64,000 nucleotides of DNA from Citrus sinensis (taxonomy: Eukaryota > Streptophyta > Magnoliopsida > Sapindales > Rutaceae), in the NCBI RefSeq assembly GCF_022201045.2, contig NC_068557.1, positions 6,820,001-6,884,000 of the forward strand, in the 5' to 3' direction. The translations under genes and the position numbers were made by a program. The notes under the pieces were generated by a model. That model was not told the origin of the DNA and did no database searches. It worked only from the letters and a program-made list of their open reading frames with translations. This document shows, in pieces, positions 11,227 through 21,850 of this stretch. Numbering within the stretch: the first letter of the stretch is position 1; the number at the start of each line of letters is the position of its first letter.

Positions 11227-11893
11227 CTAATGGCCAATATGAGCGCAACAGAAACAAAAATCTAGTAGTTTTTCATACAATACTAGCATTAAGATTCTTC
11301 CTTCCTCTTGTTGCAGAAACACAACCTTTTTTAGAGGTTGTGTTATATCAGTGGACACTTTAATTCGAGTAAACTGACCTAAGCATTCCCCTGTTTCATC
11401 AGTACCAACTTCCTTCACAATGCCAATATTTTCCCCTAGCTTTTGGATGGCATCTTTGTTCATACACTTTATAAGTATGTTGTGGATTTGCACTCAAAAG
11501 ATTGTATGTGTAAAGGATTGGTTCTTTATATCTCCAATACCCATCGGTTCAGATAACACTATCAACGCTTTGTCAAAGTGCCATGCCCCCCCCCCCCCTA
11601 ATAAATACCCTTTTTTTTTCCTCTTCAGAGGAAAATTTGAAAAGGAAGATGTTATTCCCCATGCTCTCCACCTTTACTTCCTTAACTGTTCTCCATGCTA
11701 GTTGCATTACTACCTTTAGGCCCTCCTTGTTGATGCCGCGTCTGAGTAACACCTTACCTATCAGGCAGTTTACTGCAACTCGTTCTCCATGTATCTTCAT
11801 TTTCCCTATAAAAGTTACTATATCTTCCTCTTCCTCTTTTAATATCACTGCCTGACATTTCTGGATTAATTCCTCAGTATCCATCTTCTCCAA
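11227..11893 (-). pseudogene. LINE ORF1 (DUF4283-like and zinc knuckle)
   Basis: The frame starting at 11893 gives a DUF4283-like region (INKEGLKVVMQLAWRT, MGNNIFLFKFSSEEEKKRV). The frame from 11493 continues LGQFTRIKVSTDITQPL and ends FCFCCAHIGH, the start of a CCHC knuckle of the type found after DUF4283 in plant L1 ORF1. A C homopolymer (plus strand 11587-11598) and later stops break the frame. ORF1 proteins bind the element RNA. Confidence 0.75.
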
Positions 11894-12152
11894 GAATCCC
11901 TACAATAATTACCCCCACCAACTTTTCAAATGTTGTATTTAAAACAATGACTGTAATCAAAGCTGTGATTCAGAAAAGGAGATAAGAAAAGATAAGAAGA
12001 CATAAGAAAGGACAAAAAAGAAAAGAAAAGAAAAACACCCAAGCAATAGGTGAAGATACTAAGCCATGAAGGCTTCAAATTTCTTTCATTCTTAGTACTT
12101 TTTCAGAGAAAAAGTTACTGTAGAAGAAAGACCCACAAATATCATTATGTTT

Positions 12153-13406
12153 ATATAATACTATTTAATTTCTAAAATTTAAGACTTCTATATTTACTAT
12201 ATTTTTAAGTATTAATAAATATTATTTTTTAAATATATAATTTAAATTAATTGCCAAAGAAATTAATATATTACAGTTCAACACTAAACATAGTATAACT
12301 AAAAATTAATATAGTACAATGTAACACCAAGCATTATATAAGATTATTATAATACAGTGCTAATACAATATAATATAATACAATATATTTGTATTAAAAT
12401 AATACAATACATAATAATATAATATAGTGTATCAAACACACCCGAAGCGAAATTCTTTATTAAAGACAATAACTTCTCTTCATTGATAGAAGAATTCAAT
12501 TCTCTTTCAAAGGGAGAGAAAGTCTTTCTTGGCGTCAATGTGATCTTTGAAACAAGAACATAAATTTTATTCATTTCATATAAAATATTTATAGGTATAT
12601 ATGAAAATACAACAAAAAATTAAGAAAAATGCTAAAGGAACTAAAGGTTAAGAGAATGCTCACAAGAATAATAGTAGGTCAGGCTTATTTTACCTTGTTA
12701 AATGATATTTTTTTTGTAATTAACATGGAAAAATAAATCCTAGTGTACATTTGTTTTTATCAATGTTCTGTCAGATTTTTCAATTTAAATATCATTATTT
12801 ATAAGTCCATTACAAAACCTTCACAAATTATGCATAATAACTTATAGATTAGGATTTAGAGCAATGAATCATTAGAAAGAATTTATTTTCATTTTTTTTT
12901 ATTTCTCTTGCTTGACATCTGTTGATTTGGTGCTTAACAAAAAAATCAGCTTAGTATCAGTTCGAAATGGACAACCATTTCGACCTACTGCCGAGCAGTA
13001 AGAAAACTGAAGCGCCGGGAGAGGATACTTCTTTTGACAAGACAAGCATCAGTCCTGTACACTTAACGTGACATATTCATTAAGAGGCTGCCAAAATGGT
13101 GGCGGTGCCCAAAAGCATATCACATGTCTGAAATTTAGTAAATAGATATGGCTATTGTAATCTTTTAGAACCAAGCTGTTAGCATGAAGCAGGCTTCACA
13201 TTAATTAGGGGCCCCCGATGACAGCCCCTCAGTTTTGACCCTCTGGGACCTCCTTTTCCATGCTTGCGTTGCGACTATGGCCTCTCACTGGCATAATCAT
13301 CAAGATTCAAGCAATTACCCAAGCGACTTTTTCGTACAAGTCTAAAAGAGAGCAAGCTTCAAGCTCTCTCCACCCTTCCCAAAAGTTCAATAATCTCAAA
13401 CACCAC
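12153..13406. other. Intergenic sequence and promoter of the HD-Zip gene
   Basis: The first half is very AT-rich with runs of AATATAATA-type low-complexity sequence (12300-12430). No gene is seen. The last 400 bp are richer in GC and probably hold the promoter and leader of the HD-Zip gene. A 13-nt block at 13296-13308 is identical to the miR172-complementary sequence as I remember it, but the full 21-nt site has about five mismatches. Confidence 0.4.
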
Positions 13407-13412
13407 ATGTAA
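13407..13412 (+). promoter_or_regulatory. Minimal AUG-UAA upstream ORF
   Basis: The sequence atgtaa lies nine bases before the HD-Zip ATG at 13422. An AUG followed directly by a stop can stall ribosomes and cause reinitiation or mRNA decay. In Arabidopsis NIP5;1 such AUG-UAA elements mediate the boron response. That this one is in the mRNA is very likely, because it is almost adjacent to the main start. Its effect is inference. Confidence 0.55.
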
Positions 13413-13421
13413 AAGCCAGAA

Positions 13422-13961
13422 ATGGATCTTCAGTTCAGTTCAGAAAACCGACAGCCATCCAAACTAAGCAGAAAACGGCTAACCCAAGATCAGGTCAGGC
13501 TCTTGGAGACATGCTTCAATGCAAACCAAAAGCTCCAAGTAGACCGTAAACTTGAGCTTGCTCGCAGACTAGGCCTTCCACCGAGACAGATTGCTGTCTG
13601 GTACCAGAATAGACGTGCCCGGGAGAAGATTCATACTATAGAGCTTGACTACAAGACCATCCAGCAAGAGCTAGACAATGTGTTGGCAGAAAATAGAAAG
13701 CTCGAACAAGAAGTTGGGATGCTTAAGCATGAGCTGAAAAAGTCTCAACAGATGCTACTGGCATCAAATCCTTCTGCCACTCTTCTGCCTTCTGTGTCAA
13801 CATCTGGTGACAATGATCTCACCAGCTCAAGCTCGCCACTCAACATGACCTGTAATTGGGAAGATACAGGGCTATTGCCAATGGATGAGCTATATTCTTG
13901 CCTCATTCGCCCTCAAGGCCAGCCAGAGAATCATAGCATGAATGATCTTTCTATAGTATGA
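13422..13961 (+). CDS. HD-Zip class I homeodomain factor, ATHB-52-like
   Basis: A single-exon frame of 179 residues. The homeodomain spans about residues 17-70 (RKRLTQDQVRLLETCF...LARRLGLPPRQIAVWYQNRRAR). A leucine zipper follows immediately at about 74-112 (LDNVLAENRKLEQEVGMLKHEL). The short length, intronless structure and lack of HD-Zip II or III extras place it in class I, nearest to the ATHB-52/54 type. These bind CAATNATTG-type sites as dimers in the nucleus and have been linked to hormone and stress growth responses. The odd point is Tyr61 in the WFQN signature (WYQN), in the DNA-recognition helix, where Phe is nearly invariant. The C-terminus is Ser-rich and acidic. An AUG-UAA uORF precedes the start. 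Confidence 0.9.
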   Translation: MDLQFSSENRQPSKLSRKRLTQDQVRLLETCFNANQKLQVDRKLELARRLGLPPRQIAVWYQNRRAREKIHTIELDYKTIQQELDNVLAENRKLEQEVGMLKHELKKSQQMLLASNPSATLLPSVSTSGDNDLTSSSSPLNMTCNWEDTGLLPMDELYSCLIRPQGQPENHSMNDLSIV

Positions 13962-16018
13962 TGAATGAAATGATCTATTATAAAATGTAATGAAAGTTTT
14001 TCTAAGTTTTTTGAACACTACATTGGAGTTCTGTGTTTGGAGAAAAGTTCTATTCAACATTTACTCTCAAAATTTGCCATAACACTACAACAGTCATAAT
14101 ATTTTATTGATACAATTCAGTTTTCATGGTTCTGACTACGACTTTTATTAACTTCTGCTCCAAGAACATCTTTTCTCAAATATTCAGCTGGAAATTTGAG
14201 CCATTTATAAGTAGGAATTTTATTTTTGTTTCATAGACGATGGATTCTACAGAATTTCCATAACACAACCATAGACCACAAGCATTCAAGCTGGTATTGT
14301 AAAGCTGCTGTAACTATTAGTTACATTATTCATAATGCTCTGTTGTTCTGCAGATTGTAATTCTTTTACTTTGGATGGATTATGTATGTCATCATTCAGC
14401 AACTATGTCAAAAGTGAAGAGTCTATCTAATTGGTGAGAAACCTCAGGTTGCTAAACTTCCTGTTCCAATTGGGACAGCCTGGGGTCAGGGGAGAGAAGA
14501 TTTGAGTAGCTCATCAAATCATTTGATTGAACTTACTATTGTCTCTAAACAAGTGCTGATGCAAGAAAGAGATTAAGTGGGACCAGTTTTGGTTGCTGAG
14601 ACAATCAAACATGACAAATCTTTCAAACTGGCCAACTTATTATAAGTTTTAGACCTGGAAAATGAGCCATCAAATTTGACAAGAGTACATGCACTTTCTA
14701 GATCTAATCTTTCATAATGTTACACTTACAGGTAGAAGAAATGAGGATTCAACATTTATAATAACTTGCTGTTCAAGTTCAAGTGACCTACATTAACTGT
14801 TACGGATCTATTTGGCTATCAACAAATAAAACAAGGACATTATTCTAATGCGAAATATGCAAATACAGCATATTTAATCCACTCAAAGAAAGTGTGAGAT
14901 TTACATCTAAGCACAGACAAGAAAAATAAAGGTACTAACAAGCATATGATATGTGTCTGCATGCGTGCAAAGTTCCCAAAAAAAAACAGTAGCTGTTTAT
15001 TTTTGGTGCAAAATAATTAATCAATAATGGTAGATATATCACGCTTTAGCGTGATGCACGCCTAACCTGAAATTAGGTGGTCCAATTAAAGCTGTACTTT
15101 TGTAGAATTTGCCAAGACAAGTATGCTGATCCCATTAATTAGCATGGACCTACTGAGGCCTAGAAATTGTTATACTTGAATAAAAATGTAAAGAAATAGA
15201 GCCCACTGGACAACTACTAATGAAGAAATATATTTCATAAGATGTATTCTCATTCCGCACATTCCCTTTCTGAATTTTTGAGGCAGATTATAGAAGAGTA
15301 TTAGAAACTTTAAAACTAAGACAGAACAAATTCCGAGAGACTGAAGAAAAGAATTTGGACAAGCTCAGCTGATGTTACTTGAACAAACTAGCATTTAAGA
15401 CTCTTACAAGCTTCATAAATGGAATCCATGCACTAATATCAAATAGGCATCATTTTTGAGATTGTGCAAACGCCGGTTAACGTTACTCAGGGCGATGTCT
15501 CCTTCATGCAAACTTATACAAACCGTAATGTGTAAGGCCATGAACACCTCCCCAATGATCTAATGTCAAGAACTGCTGGATAAGCATGCGTCCACTTGAT
15601 TTAGATCCAAATTCCATATTTACTTCTGCAGGATTATTGTAACTTTCCTTCTATCACTTCACCTCTTAGATTTTCATAACGCTAAGATTCACTGACCCTA
15701 CTCCCAAGACATCATCTATACCACGTACAATACAGCAATGCTACGGCACATTCAAAGATGGTTATTAAGAACAGTCTATTAACACCAAAAGCTAAAAAAA
15801 GAACTTCAGAAGAAAAACTAAATTCTTCAATCACCATGATATAACACACACACTTTTCAACATTTTCCAAATCCCACATCATAATTGTACTATTCTATTT
15901 CACTAAACGTTTACAGAGTTCACAAGTAGATATATTAATCATAATTAAATTACTCGTATTGCAATCAAATCATATTCAAAGTAACCAAACAAAAATTAGA
16001 ACTTTTCGTTACCAAATT
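13962..16018. other. Intergenic sequence between convergent genes
   Basis: No coding region is supported. It includes the 3' flank of the HD-Zip gene and, at its right end, the likely 3' UTR of the minus-strand methyltransferase gene. A perfect short hairpin (atcacgctttagcgtgat, 15039-15056) stands out near the middle. Confidence 0.45.
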
Positions 16019-16717
16019 TTACTCTACATTCTCCTCCTCCTCCTCCTTCTTCTTCTTCCTCAAAATATAAACATCAGTTTCTTCGTATCCATAATCAGGA
16101 TGCAAATCTTCATGAGGTACTTTCTCAATCAAAAAAACCTCTGCACACATTTCCCAAAACAACTTATGCGCTTCAGGGGACCTCAACTGGTACCCCAACA
16201 AAACGACGCCGTCGTCCGCCACAAGCGCCTCCATGGCACGCACCAGCTGGGCCGCCGACTCCTCGATATAGACCACGTCGGCCGCGATCACCAAATCGAA
16301 CGGCGGCTTCAACGCGTTGATCTGGTCCTGATTGTTCCAGTACAGAACCGACGTCTTTAGGGATTTGTTCAGCACGGGCTTGTTGCGCTTGAGGTTGTGT
16401 TTGAGCGCAGGCATGACGGGGGAAATGTCGGTGAGGACGATGTCGGCGAGGCCGAGGAGGTAAAAAGCCATGCCGGCGGCTCCGCAGCCTGCGCCGAGTT
16501 CGATGGCGCGGCGGCGCGTGGAGTGGAAGTCAAGGAGGTGAGAGTAGGGGTTGGTGGCGGTGTTGGGGAGTGGGGCCCAGCGTTCGACGAATTTGGCGAG
16601 GACTAAAGAGCAAGGCCAAACGGAGGTGCCGACGTGCATAGAGCCGTTGTCTTGTTGGATTGAGAGGAGAGCATCGCGTATTGGCAGCTCTATTACTGGT
16701 GAGTCCGTGAATTTCAT
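16019..16717 (-). CDS. METTL21-type (Methyltransf_16) methyltransferase
   Basis: An intronless 232-residue frame. It has the class I SAM-dependent fold signatures: motif I AIELGAGCGAAGMAF (residues 71-85), the post-I acidic residue in IVLTDIS (Asp97) and the family motif ADVVY (146-150), the DxxY of METTL21/VCP-KMT-type protein lysine methyltransferases. GTSVWPCSLVLAKFVE (30-45) matches the conserved 'G..VW......L' entry of the family. A charged Lys/Glu tail (RKKKKEEEEE) ends the protein. The substrate is unknown: animal relatives methylate chaperones, VCP or eEF1A, and it is probably cytosolic. The upstream region has site II and telo-box motifs. The start is the first ATG in frame, after a CT-rich leader. 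Confidence 0.88.
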   Translation of the reverse strand: MKFTDSPVIELPIRDALLSIQQDNGSMHVGTSVWPCSLVLAKFVERWAPLPNTATNPYSHLLDFHSTRRRAIELGAGCGAAGMAFYLLGLADIVLTDISPVMPALKHNLKRNKPVLNKSLKTSVLYWNNQDQINALKPPFDLVIAADVVYIEESAAQLVRAMEALVADDGVVLLGYQLRSPEAHKLFWEMCAEVFLIEKVPHEDLHPDYGYEETDVYILRKKKKEEEEENVE

Positions 16718-16915
16718 GCTGTGCTCTCTCTCGATTGTTCCTCTGCTCTCTCTCTCCCCACTGCAGAGACTGTGAGGCGTGAGCGAGAGCGCTCCTTCTC
16801 TCTTCTGTCTGTCACTATCGGGGACTTGTTTGATACAAATGGAAAATATATGGCCTAATTTGAAAAAATGTTAAACTTTAGAGATCCAGATGTTATTGTT
16901 CTTCAGTTATGAAAT

Positions 16916-17013
16916 TGGGCTTTGTATCTTGGGCCTAGTTTTTGGGCTGGCGACCCAACTGTAATGACAATTGCCATCGAGGCCCAACCCAGTTGATATC
17001 TTGTAAACCCTAA
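16916..17013 (-). promoter_or_regulatory. Site II and telo-box promoter of the methyltransferase gene
   Basis: Upstream of the minus-strand ATG lie TGGGCY motifs at 16916-16921, 16930-16935 and 16943-16948, another in reverse at 16981-16986, and a telo-box AAACCCTAA at 17005-17013. Site II elements are bound by TCP factors and, with telo-boxes, mark promoters of ribosomal, mitochondrial and growth-linked genes in plants. The distance (200-300 bp from the ATG) fits a core promoter. Confidence 0.65.
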
Positions 17014-17395
17014 AACGTATATTGATAATTTGATATGCATCATGAGATATGAGACGCTGCTGCCGAAGACTACCTTCAAATATGGTTGGCAAATTGCGGG
17101 TTTGGGCTGGATTTTTTTATTGTCATTAAGTCTAAACCCGTCTAAGTTTGGGTGGGCTGGGCTTGAGCCAGGCCTAGACAAGCTTGGACTTTCATAAATT
17201 TTTTATTTTTTTTTTGTAAAACAAAAAAAAAAACTAATCTAATATTTGTGGGGCAACTTCTTCTTTATCCTATACAAAATTAAAGGAGATAAGATATTAG
17301 ATTAATGAAATTATATCATCAAATCTGTCAGCTTGTTCTAAACTCTAATATCATCTAAAGAGTTCTATACTGTAAAAGAATTTCTAAAAATATAA

Positions 17396-17569
17396 AACAT
17401 TTTCTACACCATAATCTGATAATATTTTTCTAATAAATTAGAACATTTTTTACACCATAATCTCATAGAATTTTTCTAATAATTAATAACATTTTCTACA
17501 TAATTTCATAATATTTGTCTAAAGATACAAAACATTTTCTAAACCATAATCTCATAATATTCTACAATG
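17396..17569 (+). repeat. Four-copy tandem repeat, unit about 46 bp
   Basis: Units start at 17396, 17442, 17488 and 17531, each beginning aacattttctaca or a close variant and containing 'ccataatctcataatatttt' or similar. The copies diverge by several bases and one unit is shortened to 43 bp. It is AT-rich and non-coding, a minisatellite between the methyltransferase promoter and the Harbinger element. Confidence 0.8.
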
Positions 17570-18138
17570 TAAAATTTGTCGATAATTCAACCATAATGTG
17601 ATGATATTCTACTGTGAGTTGGTGATGGTTTGTTGGTTCGGGTCGCAGTCGCCTGGGTTTGCTGCTGCTGCACCGCCGCGTGGGTTAGCTGCTGTTGTGG
17701 GTTTGAGTGGGCGCTGCTACGTTGCACGACTGGTGCTACTGGGTTGCTACAACGGCGTTGCATGCTGCACTTGCAAATGCATCTCTCGAACTCATTCGAC
17801 GATAGATGAACGATGGTGGCTGTGATCGCTGGTTCGATGTAAGGCAATAAAGGTGGCTACCGGTAGTTGTTGCTTGATTGCTTCACTTGGTATGGGTGGG
17901 TGAGTGTGAATCGTATGAGAGAGGTAGAGAGCAATGAGAGCGGCAGAGGAGTGAGGGGAGGCAGTTTTAAGGATTTAGGCTATATTTGGAAGGCAAGATT
18001 GTATTGGATTAACTTTTAGGATTATATTGGGTTAGATTATATTGGATTACATTGGATTAAATATAGTATTTTTTTTTGTTTGGTGCATGTCCGATAGGTT
18101 TATAATAGTGTTATCCTATGTTTGGCATTTTACCGAAT

Positions 18139-18140
<2 letters not shown>

Positions 18141-18182
<42 letters not shown>

Positions 18183-18187
18183 AATAA

Positions 18188-18229
<42 letters not shown>

Positions 18230-18230
18230 A
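18141..18230. repeat. Compound (GAT)n-(AAT)n microsatellite
   Basis: About 13 GAT units are followed by about 16 AAT units, with one interruption (acta). It lies within the Harbinger element. The Asp/Asn-run ORF across it is an artefact of the repeat. Confidence 0.95.
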
Positions 18231-18713
18231 TATGAAAATTAAGTGAAATGCACTATGCTTAAATTTTGACAATAACTTTTGAATAAAATTTGCCTTCTAT
18301 AAATGAAATCAATTAAAAAAAACACCTGATTCAATAATATTCCACATCTCAATATGTAACGACCTATATAAACAATACTTCCACTATATAACATTATCGA
18401 AAAATATAAATTCCACAAACTATAAAGCAACAATTCAATCTAAATAAGATACAATTTCTCATATAATATATTTAATTACATAAGAGAACAACAAAACAAC
18501 TATTTATAAAGTATTTGATACATCATAAATGTTCATCGTTAAGCCACTTTAACATGTGATTAAATACTTACAAAAAGATGGTGGGTATCATTTGTGAAAA
18601 ACATTTTAAAATCACCCACAAACAAAATATAATTCATATGATTAGTTATAAAAAAAGATGTCATCATCAGGTTCATAGACCTACCATATACGGTTAATCT
18701 TTTGTACAAAAAT

Positions 18714-18842
18714 GATCCCAAAATACCACCCTTAATCAATCATCATATAAAAAAAGGATTTCAAAATACCACCCCTAATCAATCATCATATACAAAAAGG
18801 ATCCCAAAATACCAACCTTAATCAATCATCATACCCACCTAA
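18714..18842. repeat. Three-copy 43-bp tandem repeat
   Basis: Units start at 18714, 18757 and 18800. Each reads about gatcccaaaataccaccctt followed by aatcaatcatcatata and an A-run. There is no unique spacer between copies, so this is a minisatellite and not a CRISPR-like array. It lies inside the Harbinger element, after the Myb-like ORF on the minus strand. Confidence 0.9.
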
Positions 18843-18849
18843 GATAAGT

Positions 18850-19770
18850 TCTTTAAGAAACTCCTTTCTTTCTTCATCATTTCACATTATCCTAAATATT
18901 TTTGCTTGTTCTGGTTGTTTTAGTAACATCTTTTACATCCTAACTCTTTGATGTAGTGAAATGTTCATTTTTATCAACATGTCAGGAACAACTTGTGAAT
19001 TGATACTTTCATTTGATAGCTTACCAGCAAGATTATTCACATTTTAATTTGACTTTTCAATCACGTCCTGAAATATGTATGCAAAATTTTCCTAGCTTCT
19101 AACCAATAGATCAGTTGATGTAGCCCGTTTCCTTTTAGATGATTTTGTTTGACCTTGGTCATTGACATGGGAGATAATCCTTCACCAATCTCATACTCAG
19201 CTTCAAGATTGTTTTCATTTTCATTCTCTATCATGTCAACAAGAGTTTCAGCTCCTTTCCTAGTAGCACGATCTTTTCTAAAAATATATGCAAGCCTTTC
19301 ATATATAAGAAATGGTTTGTTCCTCCACCCTTCAGCATTTTACGGTGATAAAATGAAGGAAAAAAAACAAGAATTTTGTCAATTACTAATGGTCACTAGA
19401 AAAAAAAATTCACTTACACATAGGATTGCCATGCCTCATCACTATCAACTTCAACACACTTTTTTTCATCATTCCAACCAAAGCCACTTGTGTTAAGCAT
19501 ATCAAGCACTACCCTATAGCTGTTCTTCAATTTTTTTCATTTTTGATTTCACGTGTGGGCTAGCTTTTAGGCCAGCATTAGGAAGTAGCTTTGCCAATTG
19601 TTCTTCAATATGCCTATTAGCACCTGGTTTTAGTTACCCACAATCAACATGAAATTCCTGTGCTACCATTTCCTCCAATATATTCAGCAAAACTTCTTCT
19701 TCTTCTTTTGTCCACGCACGTCTTGTCCCCTTTTTATCCTTTTCATTATTTTGATTAGTGCTTACACCAT
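18850..19770 (-). pseudogene. Harbinger-associated Myb/SANT-like protein, broken
   Basis: The minus strand, read across frames, gives VLLNILEEMVAQEF, ANRHIEEQLAKLLPNAGLKA, YRVVLDMLNTSGFGWND and KKCVEVDSDEAWQSYV, the trihelix Myb/SANT-like domain encoded as the second gene of plant PIF/Harbinger elements. That protein binds subterminal sites and helps import the transposase. Frameshifts occur near homopolymer runs (for example the A run at about 19398-19406 on the plus strand) and the C-terminal region is interrupted by stops. It is not functional. Confidence 0.75.
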
Positions 19771-19999
19771 CCATCCCTATATAAGAATAATAATTCATGT
19801 ATTAAAGAGAAAATATACATTCACAAAGAAATAAGATATCAAATAATGGGAATAGATGAGAATAATGAAAAAAAATAAGCATTATAAAAATAAAATAACT
19901 TATTTTTATAAAACATAAAAGTGTTAAATCACATGACATTACATAATAACAAAATACAAAGTTCAAATACAATTAAAAACTTAAACTGAAACTTTAAAT

Positions 20000-21850
20000 T
20001 CCTCTATTTCGCCTCCAATCGTTAAACATTTGTAATGCTAAATTATCCCTCCATGCAGTCCACTGCTCAGATGATGATACTTAGCTAATGGTTTCATAGT
20101 CCTCCTAATTGTTAGCTAAAGGTTTCACGGTCCTCCGAATTGCTACTAAGGTCAAAGTCGTCTATCTCACCCTTCATTGGATCAACTGACATTTCCCTCC
20201 TAATAAGATTATGTAAAAGGCAGTAAGCAATTATTATTCTACATTGTGTTTTTAAGAGGATAGAAAGATGGACTTCGTAAGATTATCCAACGCATCTTAA
20301 GAAGTCTAAAATATCGTTCTATTACATTTCTTGTTGAAGCATGCTTCATATTGAAATACACTTAAAAATTAACAGGAGTACACCCATCTCTCCACTCTGA
20401 TAAATGATATATTGTTCTTCTATATGGTGCTAAAAATCCTTCACCATTTGTGCACCCAGCATCCACAAGATAATAACAACCTAAACATTGAGAATGTGAA
20501 ATAGGATTAATAAAAATTTAATTAGTTTAGGGCTGACTATTCTAAATCTATTAAAATAGTCTTACCAGTTGAAACTTTTAATCCATTTTCCCTATATATC
20601 GCATCTCGAAGTACTCTAGAATCAGAAACTGAATCTTCCCATCCCGGTAACACAAATATAAACATCATATCTTGTGAACAAACCCCCAAGACATTTGTTG
20701 CAATTTCACCTTTTCTTGTTCTATATCTTAGTTTATTAATTTCGGGTACTCAAACCTTGATGCAGGTTCTATCTAATGCTTTCAAACAGTTCTATATCAA
20801 CAAAAATTATTAGATTGATTAACACTAGTACATAAGGTCATGTTATAATTGTAAATGACATCTTAAAATTTAGGTACAACATACTTTGAAAAATTTCCAT
20901 CTACCATATGTGCAATGTTCAGGCACATGTTCTGGAGATTTTAACAAGATGTATTATAGTCGCAAAACTCCATTAAGAATAGAATTTAAAAAATCTACTA
21001 ATTGTCTCTCTAGAATACTTGAAGTGATTATTAATTGTTCGATTTTTTACATGATGTGCAAGTACATGTTGAAATGCAAGTTATGCAACCCAAGAGGGGG
21101 GGGTGAATTGGGTTTTTAAAATTTATACAATACAATTCGCACAACAATTTAATCTATTACCTTAATCAAATCAAAAACAATAAATTCAATCAAGCACAAT
21201 ATTAAAAGAGTAAGGGAAGAGAAAACAAACACAATGATTTTTACGTGGTTCGGCTATCCCCGCCTACGTCCACGCCTCCAAGCTCACCCGGCTTGAGAAT
21301 TTCACTATCCAAGCCTCTCAAGGCTTCAAATGTTTACAATTGACTTCTAAGGTGTCATTGGACCTTTACAACAAGAGATTAGTAATTAATTAAATTAATC
21401 TCTTGAGCTTCTCAAATGCTAAATCATGCATCAATTAAATCATACCGGCTTTACAAGAATTTATCGTACTAATTTGTCCGTTGAGCTCTAAACTTTATTC
21501 TTGATTTCGCCGTTGTCCGTTGAGTGTCTTAAGCTTGATTTCACTTGATTTACTTGCATAAATATTACCCTTCAAAAACTAGTGAAAATGTGAAATACAA
21601 TATCTATTAAATCATTTAATACATATGTTTATTATCATCAAAATTACATTATGTATAGCCCTTTAGGCTAACACATGTAAGAACATACAAACTTGCTCAT
21701 CAACAGAAAGTACACTATCCATCTTCAACCTCCCATCACTATGAAATAGTTCATATAATAACCAAAAAGTTCTTCTATACATCCTAAGTTGATTCACACA
21801 TTTTATATCATCATTGCCTATCATGTTATCTAGAGTTTAAAGACAAGTTT
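20000..21850 (-). pseudogene. Harbinger (HARBI1-like) DDE transposase, broken
   Basis: Minus-strand blocks in order: RMYRRTFWLLYELFHSDGRL and VDEQVCMFLHV (N-terminal helical part), HHVKNRTINNHFKYSRET, KALDRTCIKV then VPEINKLRYRTRKGEIATNV (first catalytic Asp), MMFIFVLPGWEDSVSDSRVL (second Asp), DAGCTNGEGFLAPYRRTIYH, YFNMKHASTRNVIERYFRLL and CLLHNLIRREMSVDP. Defects include a TGA in CIKV*VPE (CGA to TGA), a TAA after TPVNF, frameshifts, and the solo LTR at 21070-21673. Such transposases act as nucleases with the Myb-like partner. This copy is dead. Confidence 0.85.
21070..21673 (-). mobile_element. Solo LTR (copia-like) inside the Harbinger transposase
   Basis: A 604-bp unit with TG...CA ends (tgaaatgc...ggctaaca on the plus strand) is flanked by the perfect 5-bp target duplication catgt (21065-21069 and 21674-21678). 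Removing it with one repeat rejoins the host frame as MFLHVLAHHVKNRT. Read on the minus strand it starts TGTTAGCC. It contains the phrase cgaaccacgtaaaaatc and a C-run block (cacccccccctcttgggttg) near its end, both frequent in the R-U5 part of plant copia LTRs. No coding region remains. Confidence 0.85.

Larger units (their letters stand above)
6131..12134 (-). mobile_element. L1-type LINE, disabled, with nested solo LTR
   Basis: An 18-bp direct repeat, acaaatatcattatgttt, flanks the element exactly at 6113-6130 and 12135-12152. On the minus strand, order and domains are those of a plant L1: ORF1 with a DUF4283-like region and CCHC-like knuckle (11893-11227), then ORF2 with AP-endonuclease (10239-9805), reverse transcriptase start (about 7640-7250), zinc-binding zf-RVT region (7270-6902), RNase H (6880-6356) and a terminal poly(A) (the T run at 6128-6137). 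All frames carry stops or shifts. A 1455-bp solo LTR sits at 7641-9095. Without it the LINE is about 4.5 kb, shorter than a complete element, because much of the reverse transcriptase is deleted. It cannot be autonomous. Confidence 0.9.

Noticed and set aside
15039..15056. Short perfect palindrome (atcacgctttagcgtgat)
   Set aside because: It is too short for a miRNA precursor, has no T-run or gene context for a terminator, and eukaryotic genes do not use such terminators.
16397..16606. GC-rich ORF on the plus strand
   Set aside because: It is the antisense shadow of the methyltransferase gene.
18042..18242. Open frame with long Asp and Asn runs
   Set aside because: It is the translation of the (GAT)n-(AAT)n microsatellite inside the Harbinger element.
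18714..18842. Regularly spaced repeats reminiscent of a CRISPR array
   Set aside because: Copies are contiguous with no unique spacers, and the genome is a plant's. It is a minisatellite.
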